Origin: a bacterium
GTDB lineage: Bacteria; RBG-13-66-14
Length of the DNA stretch: 39,674 nucleotides
NCBI GenBank assembly: GCA_035528375.1
Contig: DATKYS010000137.1
Span: 74,024 to 113,697, forward strand
Reading direction: 5' to 3'
Each line of letters begins with the position of its first letter. Position 1 is the stretch's first letter. Position numbers and translations under genes: made by a program. The notes beneath the pieces were generated by a model. The model was given only the letters and a program-made list of their open reading frames with translations, did no database searches and was not told the origin of the DNA. Below are positions 1-7,054 of this stretch, in pieces.

Positions 1-1828
1 AAGCCCCCGTCTCCAGGGCGCAGAGCCCCCACACCGCGCCGCGGTATGCCGCCTGGGCCACCCGGGACAGGCTGACCAGGCTCGCCGGCGCCAGGTCGAG
101 CGCCCGCCGCAGGAGCCCGGGTCCCAGGGGCGAGAGCGGGTCAGCGGCCAGCGCGCCCACGGCCCGGAAGGTGAGCCGGTCCGAGGCCAGGCCCCGCAAC
201 CGGGCGGTGAACCCCATCCCGTTCTCCAGGTACGTGTCGTCGGTTTCCAACTCAACCAGGCGGTGGAAACCGCCCAGCCGCTGGTAGCGCCACGGCTCGT
301 CGGGGAGGACCGGACGGTTGACCGCGTCCAGCCCGGGCGCGTCGGGGTAGGCCAGCCGAAGGGTCAGCCCGAGAGGCCGCTGGGCCCCGATGCCGAACAG
401 AGGGTGAATGGCGTTGATCGAGAGATGGGTGGCGCCGCCCCCCTCGGCCCAGCGACGGGCGAAGGCATCCCGGGCGTCCCGGCGTACCTGGCCGTAGAGG
501 GTGGGGTAAACGGGCCCCAACGGTCCCCGGTTGAGGTTGCCCAGCTCGTCGAGGACCTGGGCGTCGGGGCGGAGACCCTCCGCGGTGAGTTCCAGGGGTC
601 CGAAGAGGACGTCGTCGCCCTCGCCGAAGTAGAGCGCCCCGGGGGTCAGCTCCCGCAGGGTGTCCTGGGCGCCGGCCCTGGCGATGTCGCCCGAAAGCGG
701 CCGCTCGGCGGTCGCCGCCGAGAAGGCCCACCAGCCGAGGCCCAGAGCCAGAGCGACACCGACCAGCGCCGCCCCGAGTTTCTTTTTCTCGCCGAGACGC
801 CCCTTCAGCCACTCGGCGCCGAAGGCCACCCAGACCGCCGCGAGCATCACCAGGGGGGAGAGGTAGTCCAGGGGGTCCACGATGCGGTAGAAGAAGAGGA
901 CCGCCGCGACGAGGACGGGGGTGAGGAGACCGGCGACCGCCAGCCCCTTACTCCTCTTGAAGAGCCCGGCCAGCCCCAGGGGGACCAGCGCCCACAGGGG
1001 CCAGGGGATGGAATCGAAGAGCATTCCCCCCGCCGCGGGGAACGCCGCCGCGAATCGGCTTCCCTCCACGTAGCTGTAGGCGTAGCTCTTTCCGGTGAGG
1101 TGGGCCCAGAGGTTGGGCAGGTTGCCCGCCATGCCGTAGTCGTAAGCCTGATCGGCCCCCGCCCTCAGCGGCAGGTACAGGTAAGCCGAGAGCGGAATGA
1201 TAAAGGCCGCGACGGCCAGGCCGATCCAAAGCGCTTTTCGACCGCTCTCCGCCCCACGGAAGGAGCGCCAGAGGCACCAGCCTATGACGGGGAGCAGCAC
1301 CGCGGCGGAGTAATGATTCGTGAAGAGCAGCCCCGTGACGAGGCAGAGCGCCAATCCGTCCCTCGGGGAAGGTCCGCCGTCCCGTCCTCCGACCGCCCGC
1401 GCGGCGAAGAAAAAGGCCGCGCCCAGGAGCAGATGTTGGAGGGCGTGGACCTCGTAGGTGAGCGCCTGCCCGGTGACCAGGGGCCCGCAGACCCAGGCCA
1501 GGGTGCCGATGAGGGCGGGGATGCGTGAAAGGCCGAAACTCCGGAGCCCGAGCCAGAGGAGGGCCGCCCCGAGCGCCGCCGCCAGCAGGGCGAGGACGTT
1601 CCCGGCCAGGGCGGGGGGAACGCTAAAGACCCGCCCCAATCCGAGGAACAGATGGGACACCAGGGTGAAGGAGGGGTAGCCGGGCGGGTGGGCGACGCCG
1701 AGGTTCGCCGCCGCGCCCGCCAGCTCCGTCGAGTCGCCGATGTAGAAATCCCGTGCGGCGAACGACCCCCAGACGACCAGGGAAGCGAGGGCGATGGCCG
1801 CGGCCCAGCCGAGGTCCCGCCGGCTCAT
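1..1828 (-). CDS. DUF2723 (TMEM260-like) GT-C-type glycosyltransferase, C-terminus cut by window edge
   Basis: An open frame runs from ATG at 1828 to the window start, about 609 codons with no stop, so the C-terminus is missing. The N-terminus has one membrane segment followed by GDSTEL (residues about 33-38) and GVAHPPGYP. These are hallmarks of the DUF2723 family, whose eukaryotic member TMEM260 is a protein O-mannosyltransferase. Many hydrophobic segments follow, then a soluble C-terminal part that ends in Ala-rich helices resembling TPRs. The acidic pair in GDSTEL probably corresponds to the GT-C catalytic acidic motif. The start codon overlaps the stop of the upstream ABC exporter (ATGA), so the two are almost certainly co-translated. 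The expected role is transfer of a sugar from a lipid-linked donor at the outer face of the inner membrane; donor and acceptor are unknown. Family assignment is firm, function inferred. Confidence 0.85.
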   Translation of the reverse strand, partial: MSRRDLGWAAAIALASLVVWGSFAARDFYIGDSTELAGAAANLGVAHPPGYPSFTLVSHLFLGLGRVFSVPPALAGNVLALLAAALGAALLWLGLRSFGLSRIPALIGTLAWVCGPLVTGQALTYEVHALQHLLLGAAFFFAARAVGGRDGGPSPRDGLALCLVTGLLFTNHYSAAVLLPVIGWCLWRSFRGAESGRKALWIGLAVAAFIIPLSAYLYLPLRAGADQAYDYGMAGNLPNLWAHLTGKSYAYSYVEGSRFAAAFPAAGGMLFDSIPWPLWALVPLGLAGLFKRSKGLAVAGLLTPVLVAAVLFFYRIVDPLDYLSPLVMLAAVWVAFGAEWLKGRLGEKKKLGAALVGVALALGLGWWAFSAATAERPLSGDIARAGAQDTLRELTPGALYFGEGDDVLFGPLELTAEGLRPDAQVLDELGNLNRGPLGPVYPTLYGQVRRDARDAFARRWAEGGGATHLSINAIHPLFGIGAQRPLGLTLRLAYPDAPGLDAVNRPVLPDEPWRYQRLGGFHRLVELETDDTYLENGMGFTARLRGLASDRLTFRAVGALAADPLSPLGPGLLRRALDLAPASLVSLSRVAQAAYRGAVWGLCALETGA

Positions 1829-3687
1829 CGCTCGTCGGCGGATTGGAGCCGGGCCAGTTCCGCGTAGCGGCCGTTTTTCTCCATCAGCTCACCGTGGGTG
1901 CCCGCCTCGACCACGCGACCGCCTTCGAGGAAGATTATCCGATCCGCGTCTCGAACCGTGGCGAGCCGGTGCGCGACGATCAGGACGGTGCGCCCCGGGA
2001 GGACGCGCGACAGGGCCGCGTTTATCCGGTCCTCGCTCTCCGAGTCCAGGTTGGCCGTGGGCTCGTCCAGGGCCAGGATGCGCGGGTCGCGCAACAGGGC
2101 GCGGGCGATGGCCAGCCGCTGCCCCTCGCCGCCGGAAAGCTGGCAGCCCCGCTCGCCGATCTCGCTCTCCAACCCGTCGGGGAGTCGTCGGATCGCGTCG
2201 TCCACCTGGGCCAGTTCGAGCTTTTCCCACAGTTCGCCCTCGCCGGCCCCCGGTTTGGCCAGGCGCAGGTTCTCCGCCACGGTGCCCGCGGTCAGGGTAA
2301 TCTCCTGGGGGACCAGCGCCTGGAGCCGGGCCAGAGCGGCCCGGTCGTAGCCGTCTCGGGGTTTCCCGTCGAGGAGGACACGCCCTTCGGTCGGTTCCAG
2401 GAGGCCGAGGGCGAAGTTCAGCAGGGTGGACTTCCCGGCGCCGCTGGGTCCCACGATGGCCGTCACCTTCCCCCGGGGCGCGGTGAAGCCGACACCGTCC
2501 AGGATGCGCTCCCCCCCGATTTCGTACGCCACATCCTCGAAGGAGAGCTCCCCCTCGATTTCGACGACCTCCGCCGGCTCGCCGGTTTCCGCCGGTTCGT
2601 CGAGGAGCCGGGGGTTCGGCAGCTCCCTGAGCTTCCCCTTCCCCAGTGTCAGCTCCTCTGGTGCGCTTCCCCCGGGCCACGCAAGGACCGCCGTCGTCCG
2701 GCCGATTTGAATCCCCGCCGGTACGAGCGCCAGCCGGGCCCGGGAGAGGTTTTTCAGCGGCTCGAAGGCGATGGCCACCAGGCCGAGGAACTCGAAGAGG
2801 GAGCCGGTGGTCATCGCCCCGCCCCGCACCAGCCCGGCGCCGTAGATGAGCATTCCCATGAGACCGGCGCCGGCCAGGAGCTGGACCAGTCCACGGAAGG
2901 CGCTGGTTATCATCTCACCCTTGAGGCGGTTCTTGAAGTAGCGGCGGGCCAGCTCGGTGAATTTCACCGATTCCCGTCCCGCGGCGCCGAAGGAGGCCAC
3001 GACCTCGATGGCGGACAACCGCTCCCCGGCGTATCCCAGGATGCGGGCCGAGGTGTCGGCCACCCGTTCGGAATACCGGCGCTGGTGGCGGTTGACGAGG
3101 ACGACAGCGACGGCCAGAAGCGCGAATATGCCCGCCAGGTACAGCCCGAGCTGCCAGTGGCGGAGTATGACCACCGTCCCCACGATAGCGACGGTCAAAG
3201 CGTTTTGGACCGCATCGCGCAGGGTGACCGTAGCCTCGAGGAACCCCTGGGTGTTCTCGTGGATCCGGGAGAGGAGCTCGCCGGTCCTGGAGCGGGTGAA
3301 ATCTGTGTAGGGGACGGCCAGCACCTTCCTCAGGCAGGCCCGGCGGACGCAGGCCTTCAGGTCCAGCCCGATGCGGGCGGAGGCGTAGATGCCCAGGAAG
3401 GAGAAGAACCCGGCGGCGAACATCACCACGGCCATCGCCGTCGGCAGGAGCCAGAGCGCCGTGGAGTGCGGGTCGGCGAATCCCCAGGATTCCAGTGTCC
3501 CGAGCACCTCCGGGGCCTTCCCGCCCAGGGTGTCCACCAGCCAGCCCAACAGAATCGGGAAGAAGGTCTCCAGCCCGGCGGCCAGTATCGAGCCGATGAC
3601 GGTGACCGCCGCCGGCAGCTTGTACCGCCGCAGGTAGCGCCCGAGGGCCCGACCCAGGGGCAGAAGAACTGGCTCGTCTTTATTCAC
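1825..3687 (-). CDS. ABC transporter, fused permease-ATPase (MsbA/exporter type)
   Basis: This 620-residue half-transporter has an N-terminal six-helix membrane domain (about 1-320) and a C-terminal ATPase. Walker A is GPSGAGKST (413-421), the Q-loop is Q461, the signature is LSGGE (517-521, Glu in place of the usual Gln), Walker B is ILALDEP (537-543) and the H-loop is H573. Type I exporters of this layout work as dimers and move lipids, peptides or drugs outward. The ATGA overlap with a DUF2723 glycosyltransferase suggests a glycolipid or envelope substrate, but this is inference. The start is GTG at 3687. An in-frame stop lies at 3709-3711 and no ribosome-binding site is visible before the GTG. 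A 22-codon ORF ends in a TGA that overlaps this GTG, so initiation may depend on translational coupling. Confidence 0.9.
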   Translation of the reverse strand: MNKDEPVLLPLGRALGRYLRRYKLPAAVTVIGSILAAGLETFFPILLGWLVDTLGGKAPEVLGTLESWGFADPHSTALWLLPTAMAVVMFAAGFFSFLGIYASARIGLDLKACVRRACLRKVLAVPYTDFTRSRTGELLSRIHENTQGFLEATVTLRDAVQNALTVAIVGTVVILRHWQLGLYLAGIFALLAVAVVLVNRHQRRYSERVADTSARILGYAGERLSAIEVVASFGAAGRESVKFTELARRYFKNRLKGEMITSAFRGLVQLLAGAGLMGMLIYGAGLVRGGAMTTGSLFEFLGLVAIAFEPLKNLSRARLALVPAGIQIGRTTAVLAWPGGSAPEELTLGKGKLRELPNPRLLDEPAETGEPAEVVEIEGELSFEDVAYEIGGERILDGVGFTAPRGKVTAIVGPSGAGKSTLLNFALGLLEPTEGRVLLDGKPRDGYDRAALARLQALVPQEITLTAGTVAENLRLAKPGAGEGELWEKLELAQVDDAIRRLPDGLESEIGERGCQLSGGEGQRLAIARALLRDPRILALDEPTANLDSESEDRINAALSRVLPGRTVLIVAHRLATVRDADRIIFLEGGRVVEAGTHGELMEKNGRYAELARLQSADER

Positions 3688-3752
3688 GTTAAAAAAGCGG
3701 TGCTCCGCTCAACGTCCGGTCTTGGCGGAGGCAAGGGGTTTAAACCCCTCAT
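3684..3752 (-). CDS. putative 22-residue leader peptide upstream of the ABC exporter
   Basis: A short ORF starts with ATG at 3752, behind a weak AAGGAAG ribosome-binding site. It contains a proline-rich run (PLPPPRP) and ends in TGA at 3686-3684, overlapping the exporter's GTG. The exporter start has no Shine-Dalgarno sequence of its own, which fits coupling through this ORF. The 5' part of the ORF is the GGGGTTTAAACCCC palindrome and its 3' end spans a small hairpin with a T-run, an arrangement that resembles attenuation leaders. There is no homology support for the peptide, and it could be an accidental ORF in GC-rich DNA. Confidence 0.35.
   Translation of the reverse strand: MRGLNPLPPPRPDVERSTAFLT
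3691..3709 (-). terminator. attenuator-like hairpin just before the ABC exporter start
   Basis: Read on the minus strand, a 5-bp stem AGCGG/CCGCT with an AGCA loop is followed by six T, only 3 nt before the exporter GTG. The 5' arm overlaps GCGGAG (3708-3703), which is also complementary to CTCCGC at 3730-3725 upstream, so an alternative antiterminator pairing is possible. The stem is short, so termination strength is uncertain. Confidence 0.35.
3733..3749. repeat. dispersed palindrome, copy 1
   Basis: A perfect palindrome AGGGGTTTAAACCCCT (3734-3749) sits in an intergenic region. Its core and flanks (20 bp in all) recur identically near 29377-29395, between the tolC and adaptor genes. Here it lies inside the short leader ORF before the ABC exporter. 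In RNA it could form a small hairpin. Confidence 0.6.
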
Positions 3753-3787
3753 CTTCCTTTTCCAGAAGGATACCATCAAACCGGGGT

Positions 3788-3815
3788 AAAAAAAAGGAGC
3801 CCGGCCCCGGGCTCC
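3788..3815 (-). terminator. intrinsic terminator of the FmdB-family gene
   Basis: On the minus strand, a perfect 9-bp GC-rich stem (GGAGCCCGG paired with CCGGGCTCC) is followed by eight T. It lies 16 bp past the stop codon of the zinc-ribbon gene. Confidence 0.85.
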
Positions 3816-3831
3816 GTCAGCGTCAGATTCC

Positions 3832-4023
3832 TCAGCCGCCGCTACTTATGGAGCAGGCCCGGCTCGAGTCATGGGCGACACCGATCGTCCCCAGACCACC
3901 CGTGATCACCCTGCGCACCTCTCCGCCGCATTCGGGGCACTCCCGGAGCGGCTCGGCGGTCATCCGCTGGCGGACCTCGAACCGGTGGCCGCAGGCGTCG
4001 CATCTGTAGGCGTAGGTGATCAC
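3832..4023 (-). CDS. FmdB-family zinc-ribbon protein
   Basis: The 63-residue protein starts ITYAYRCDACGHRFEV and carries a second CPEC knuckle, then RRVITGG. This is the pattern of the FmdB/Zn_ribbon_8 family (CxxC-x~20-CxxC), annotated as putative regulatory proteins with no settled biochemical role. The chosen start is GTG at 4023: it has GGGGGG 4 nt upstream and matches the family N-terminus. An upstream in-frame ATG at 4095 lies upstream of a good minus-strand promoter (4060-4089) and cannot be the start if that promoter is used. The C-terminus ends in a Ser/Gly tail. It is monocistronic, with its own promoter and terminator. Confidence 0.85.
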   Translation of the reverse strand: MITYAYRCDACGHRFEVRQRMTAEPLRECPECGGEVRRVITGGLGTIGVAHDSSRACSISSGG

Positions 4024-4059
4024 GGCCGCCCCCCGGCGGGTGATTATCAACAAATTCGC

Positions 4060-4089
4060 ATGATAGCACACAAAGGGGCGGTCTTTCAA
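4060..4089 (-). promoter_or_regulatory. sigma70 promoter for the FmdB-family gene
   Basis: TTGAAA (4089-4084), an 18-bp spacer and TATCAT (4065-4060) match five of six consensus bases at each box. The predicted transcript starts about 30 nt before the GTG at 4023. Confidence 0.7.
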
Positions 4090-4162
4090 GTTCATTGATA
4101 CCGCGGCTTAGTGTGACTGATTGAAAAAAGTGGGCACCTCCCGATTTTTTCCAACACCTATC

Positions 4163-4191
4163 TTGACAACCGATTAACTGTGTTGTACAGT
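4163..4191 (+). promoter_or_regulatory. sigma70 promoter for the secreted protein at 4239
   Basis: A perfect TTGACA at 4163-4168 is followed by a 17-bp spacer and TACAGT (4186-4191). A 21-bp perfect inverted repeat lies across the spacer and -10 box. Confidence 0.6.
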
Positions 4192-4194
4192 TAA
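4174..4194. promoter_or_regulatory. palindromic candidate operator
   Basis: Arms TTAACTGT (4174-4181) and ACAGTTAA (4187-4194) form a perfect 8-bp inverted repeat around GTTGT. It sits between and over the -35/-10 elements of the plus-strand promoter, the usual place for a dimeric repressor. The cognate regulator is unknown. Confidence 0.5.
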
Positions 4195-4238
4195 AGTAGT
4201 ATTTACCATTTGTTACAACCTTAAAGGAGGTGCTGAAG

Positions 4239-4940
4239 ATGCATAAGGTTCTGTTTTTCATCCTCTTGACGGCCACCCTCGCCGCGGCCACCATTGACGT
4301 AGCTTTCATGTTGAGCGAGCCTAGAGCTGATTGGGAGGAAGTCCTGGGCTTCTTTGAAGACGATGGGCGTTTCGGGGAAATAGATTACTACGACTGTTCT
4401 AGCGACACGCCGCCCGTCGGGGTTTTTGTCCTGTACGATGTGGTTGTCGTCGGGGGCGTGGCGGAATACGGGGACTACATGGTCTTCGGGGACCGTCTGG
4501 CCGATTACGTGGACCAGGGCGGCTGGGTGGTCGTTGAAGGCGGGAAGTTGGCGCACCGGTCTTACGGCGGTATCGGCGGACGCTGGTTCGACGCCGGTTA
4601 CAGCCCCTACTACTCGATCCTGCGGTACCCGCTCGAAGACCCCGAGGATTTAATCATCGACCAGTCGGATCACTACATCTTCACCGGTGTGGAGAGGCTT
4701 TGGGACTGCTGCTGGCGCATAGATACGACTATGCGTGAAGGGGCGACCGAGCTGGCCCATTTCGCAGACGCCGGCGGTGTGGCGGTAAATGCTGCGGAGA
4801 GTGTCGTCGGATTGAACTTCTTAAGCTCCGATGAGTGGATCGGTGAAGGCTACCTGATCATGGCCAACGCCGCGTGCTTCCTGGCCGGCTACGCCGACGT
4901 GCAGGAAACCTCCTGGGGGCAAATTAAGGCTACATTCTGA
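4239..4940 (+). CDS. secreted GATase1-like-fold protein with C-terminal SWGQIKATF motif
   Basis: The 233-residue protein has a signal peptide (MHKVLFFILLTATLAAA). The mature part alternates beta strands and helices: YDVVVVGG, then a helix, then GGWVVVEGG, and near the end a hydrophobic helix (YLIMANAACFLAG). This resembles the class I glutamine-amidotransferase-like fold found in secreted proteins of unknown function; I see no catalytic Cys-His-Glu triad, so enzymatic activity is doubtful. The last residues, TSWGQIKATF, match those of the protein at 6286-6957 although the bodies differ. The start is ATG 4239, 8 nt after AAAGGAGG; the in-frame GTG at 4230 lies inside that ribosome-binding site. 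Monocistronic, between its own promoter and a bidirectional terminator. Confidence 0.8.
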   Translation: MHKVLFFILLTATLAAATIDVAFMLSEPRADWEEVLGFFEDDGRFGEIDYYDCSSDTPPVGVFVLYDVVVVGGVAEYGDYMVFGDRLADYVDQGGWVVVEGGKLAHRSYGGIGGRWFDAGYSPYYSILRYPLEDPEDLIIDQSDHYIFTGVERLWDCCWRIDTTMREGATELAHFADAGGVAVNAAESVVGLNFLSSDEWIGEGYLIMANAACFLAGYADVQETSWGQIKATF

Positions 4941-4955
4941 CCCAACCAGTGCGTT

Positions 4956-4982
4956 AAAAAAGCCGGCGCGGGCCGGCTTTTT
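4956..4982. terminator. bidirectional terminator between convergent genes
   Basis: A GCCGGC-gcgg-GCCGGC hairpin is flanked by A6 on the left and T5 on the right. It can serve both the secreted protein gene (plus) and hsp20 (minus). Confidence 0.85.
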
Positions 4983-5002
4983 GTTGGGCGGAAGCTCGGG
5001 GT

Positions 5003-5440
5003 CTATTCGACCTCGACCTTGATCTCGCGGGGCTTGGCCTCCTCGGCCTTGGGGATGGTAACGAAGAGGATGCCGTCCTTGTACCGGGCCTTGACCGCGT
5101 CGGCCTTGAGCCTGGAGGGGAGGCTGAAGCTGCGCATGAACTTGCCGTAGATGCGCTCGACGCGGTAGAAGTTCTCGCCCTCGGCGCTGTCGTCCTTCGT
5201 CTTCTCGCCCTGGATGGTCAGGGTGTTGTTGGTGAGGTCCACGCTGATGGATTCGGGGTTGACGCCGGGCAGCTCGGCCCGGACGAGGATGTCGCCGGAA
5301 GTTTCGCTGATGTCCACCCGGGGGGCCCAGATGATGTCGTTGGAGCTTGTGGACGGCCCGACGAAGTCCTCGAAGAGCCGGTTCATCTCTTCCTGGAGGG
5401 TCATCCAGTGTCGGTCGGGGGTCCAGCGGACGATGGCCAT
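5003..5440 (-). CDS. Hsp20/alpha-crystallin small heat-shock protein
   Basis: The 145-residue protein starts MAIVRWTPDRHWMTLQEEMNRLFEDF, typical of bacterial class A small heat-shock proteins. The alpha-crystallin domain runs from about residue 45: ELPGVNPESISVDLTNNTLTIQGEK, then FMRSFSLPSRLKADAVKARYKDGILFVTIPK. The tail is IKVEVE. These proteins form oligomers that hold unfolded cytoplasmic proteins without ATP. The start is ATG 5440, preceded by AAGGAGAGAGG; in-frame upstream codons to 5626 have no family match. I see no CIRCE element and no convincing sigma32 promoter upstream. Confidence 0.93.
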   Translation of the reverse strand: MAIVRWTPDRHWMTLQEEMNRLFEDFVGPSTSSNDIIWAPRVDISETSGDILVRAELPGVNPESISVDLTNNTLTIQGEKTKDDSAEGENFYRVERIYGKFMRSFSLPSRLKADAVKARYKDGILFVTIPKAEEAKPREIKVEVE

Positions 5441-5716
5441 TTCCTCTCTCCTTGTCTGGTTCGGCGTGGGGGATCGCCGACTGGTTTTTTGTATTCCGCC
5501 GGTTAAAAAAGCAAGGGGCGTGCCAGGCCGCCCCAAGCGCATAAAGTATTTAATCTCAATCTGTTGGTGTTTTTCGAATCGTTCATCCGCCCCCACGCAT
5601 TCGGGCCATTCTGGCACACTTTTCATTTTCTATGTCATTGCGCGGGCGTCTTGCCCCGGCGGTCGGTGTATGGTAACCTCCACACTCGGAAATCGGGTGA
5701 GCCCACAGGAGAGGCT

Positions 5717-6280
5717 TTGATCACCACCGCCAACTTCCGCAACGGGCTGAAGATGCTCTTCGACGGCGTACCCCACATCGTCGTCGAGTTCCAGCACGTG
5801 AAGCCCGGCAAGGGGCCGGCCTTCGTCCGGACGAAGCTGAAAAACCTCGTCTCGGGCGCCATCTTCGATCACAAGTTCCGCGGCGGCGAGAAGGTCCAGG
5901 ACATCACCCTCGACGACAAGGACGTCACCTTCACCTACCGGGAAGGGGAGCTCTACGTCTTCATGGACTCCGAGACCTACGAGGAGCTCCGCCTGGGCGC
6001 CGACGCACTCGGCGACGCGACCCGGTGGCTCACCGAGGGGCTGGAGCTCTCCATACAGTTCTACGAAGGCCGGCCGCTGACGGTGGATCTCCCCTCGGCG
6101 GTGGACCTCCTGGTCGTCAAGGCCGACCCCGGTCTCAAGGGCGACACCGCCACCGGCGGCACCAAGCCCGCCACCGTGGAGACCGGCGCCATAGTTTCCG
6201 TGCCCCTCTTCATCAACGAGGGGGACAGAGTCCGCATTGACACCCGCACCGGCGAATACGTGACCCGGGTGAAGGAGTAG
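5717..6280 (+). CDS. efp: elongation factor P
   Basis: The 187-residue protein has the usual length and three-domain layout. It includes VVEFQHVKPGKGPAFVRTKLKNL; the Lys at residue 32 in PGKGPA is the position modified in many bacteria (Lys34 in E. coli). It ends EYVTRVKE. EF-P binds between the ribosomal P and E sites and relieves stalling at consecutive prolines. The start is TTG at 5717, chosen because the family starts (M)ITTxxFRNGLK and AGGAG (5707-5711) lies 5 nt upstream. The next gene begins 6 bp after the stop with its ribosome-binding site inside efp, so the two are likely co-transcribed. Confidence 0.95.
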   Translation: MITTANFRNGLKMLFDGVPHIVVEFQHVKPGKGPAFVRTKLKNLVSGAIFDHKFRGGEKVQDITLDDKDVTFTYREGELYVFMDSETYEELRLGADALGDATRWLTEGLELSIQFYEGRPLTVDLPSAVDLLVVKADPGLKGDTATGGTKPATVETGAIVSVPLFINEGDRVRIDTRTGEYVTRVKE

Positions 6281-6285
6281 CGGTG

Positions 6286-6957
6286 ATGCGTTTTTTCTTT
6301 TCCCTTCTGGCCCTCGTCGCCCTCGCCGCCCACGGTGAGGTGCTCTTCGAGGATGACTTCGATTCCTACCCCGACGGCTTCGATCTGGGTGACGACCCGG
6401 CCTGGGAGTACTTCGACGGAGACGGGATCACCGTGACCGCCGGCGAGGCGACCACCGACTCGGGGAACGAGGCGATGATAAAGGCCGTCGGCGCCTTCGA
6501 GGGCGAGGACTACTCCGTGGGCTGCGAGTTCACCGGCATCACCGAGGCGGACGGGGGCAAGGTGCAGCTCTGTCTGCGTGCCAGCGTCCACTCCCGGGCC
6601 CGCGAGCTCTACTACCTGGACGTCCACCCCAATCCCGGCGGGTACTGCATTAGCCTGATGTACGAGCTGGACGGCGCTTCCGTTGAGCTCAACGGTGCCT
6701 GCCTGCAGGCCGACGAGGACGCCTGGCACAGGCTCGACTTCTCCGCCGCCGGCTCCGGACCGGTGGACTTCGAGGTATACTTCGACGGCGACCTGATCTT
6801 CCTCCACACCGAGGACACGCACATCGCCCCGGCGGGCCTCCCCGGCTTCGGCCTCGCCTGCGGGGAAGCCGAGACGAGGGTGGACGGTTTCGTCCAGACC
6901 GACGGCGGGGCGACGGTGCTCGAAGTCTCGTTCGGTAGAATCAAGACCCTTTTCTGA
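6286..6957 (+). CDS. secreted jelly-roll-like protein with C-terminal SFGRIKTLF motif
   Basis: The 223-residue protein has a signal peptide (MRFFFSLLALVALAAHG). The mature part begins EVLFEDDFDSYPDGFDLGDDPAWEY and continues as beta-rich sequence with WHRLDFSAAG and FEVYFDGDLIF. This is the pattern of concanavalin-A-like (LamG/jelly-roll) domains that bind or process glycans. No glycosidase catalytic motif is visible. The C-terminus EVSFGRIKTLF mirrors ETSWGQIKATF in the protein at 4239-4940, a likely shared sorting or anchoring signal. The start is ATG 6286, 8 nt after AAGGAG; an in-frame GTG directly before it is less well placed. It follows efp closely and is probably read with it. Confidence 0.75.
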   Translation: MRFFFSLLALVALAAHGEVLFEDDFDSYPDGFDLGDDPAWEYFDGDGITVTAGEATTDSGNEAMIKAVGAFEGEDYSVGCEFTGITEADGGKVQLCLRASVHSRARELYYLDVHPNPGGYCISLMYELDGASVELNGACLQADEDAWHRLDFSAAGSGPVDFEVYFDGDLIFLHTEDTHIAPAGLPGFGLACGEAETRVDGFVQTDGGATVLEVSFGRIKTLF

Positions 6958-6991
6958 CACACCGCGTCGTGTGGGCGCGTCCCTAGCGCGG

Positions 6992-7021
6992 TTCCGACGA
7001 TACGCCCCGTTTTTGTATAAT
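6992..7021 (+). promoter_or_regulatory. probable promoter of accB
   Basis: A perfect TATAAT (7016-7021) lies 33 nt before the accB ATG. The -35 box is weak (TTCCGA at 6992-6997, 18-bp spacer). Confidence 0.5.
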
Positions 7022-7054
7022 CACCCGCGCGGGGGGATGCGAGAGGGAGAGCCG

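Noticed and set aside
263-1528. Long plus-strand open frame opposite the DUF2723 gene
   Set aside because: Pro/Gly/Arg/Glu-rich shadow of a real membrane-protein gene on the other strand; no family pattern. The same applies to the plus-strand frames at 1753-3789 and 25289-26971 and the minus-strand frame at 18064-19158.
4024-4095. Longer FmdB-family start at ATG 4095
   Set aside because: It would lie upstream of the probable promoter; the family N-terminus and a good ribosome-binding site both point to GTG 4023.
5441-5716. Heat-shock promoter or CIRCE operator before hsp20
   Set aside because: No CTTGAA-N13/14-CCCCAT and no TTAGCACTC-N9-GAGTGCTAA pattern was found.
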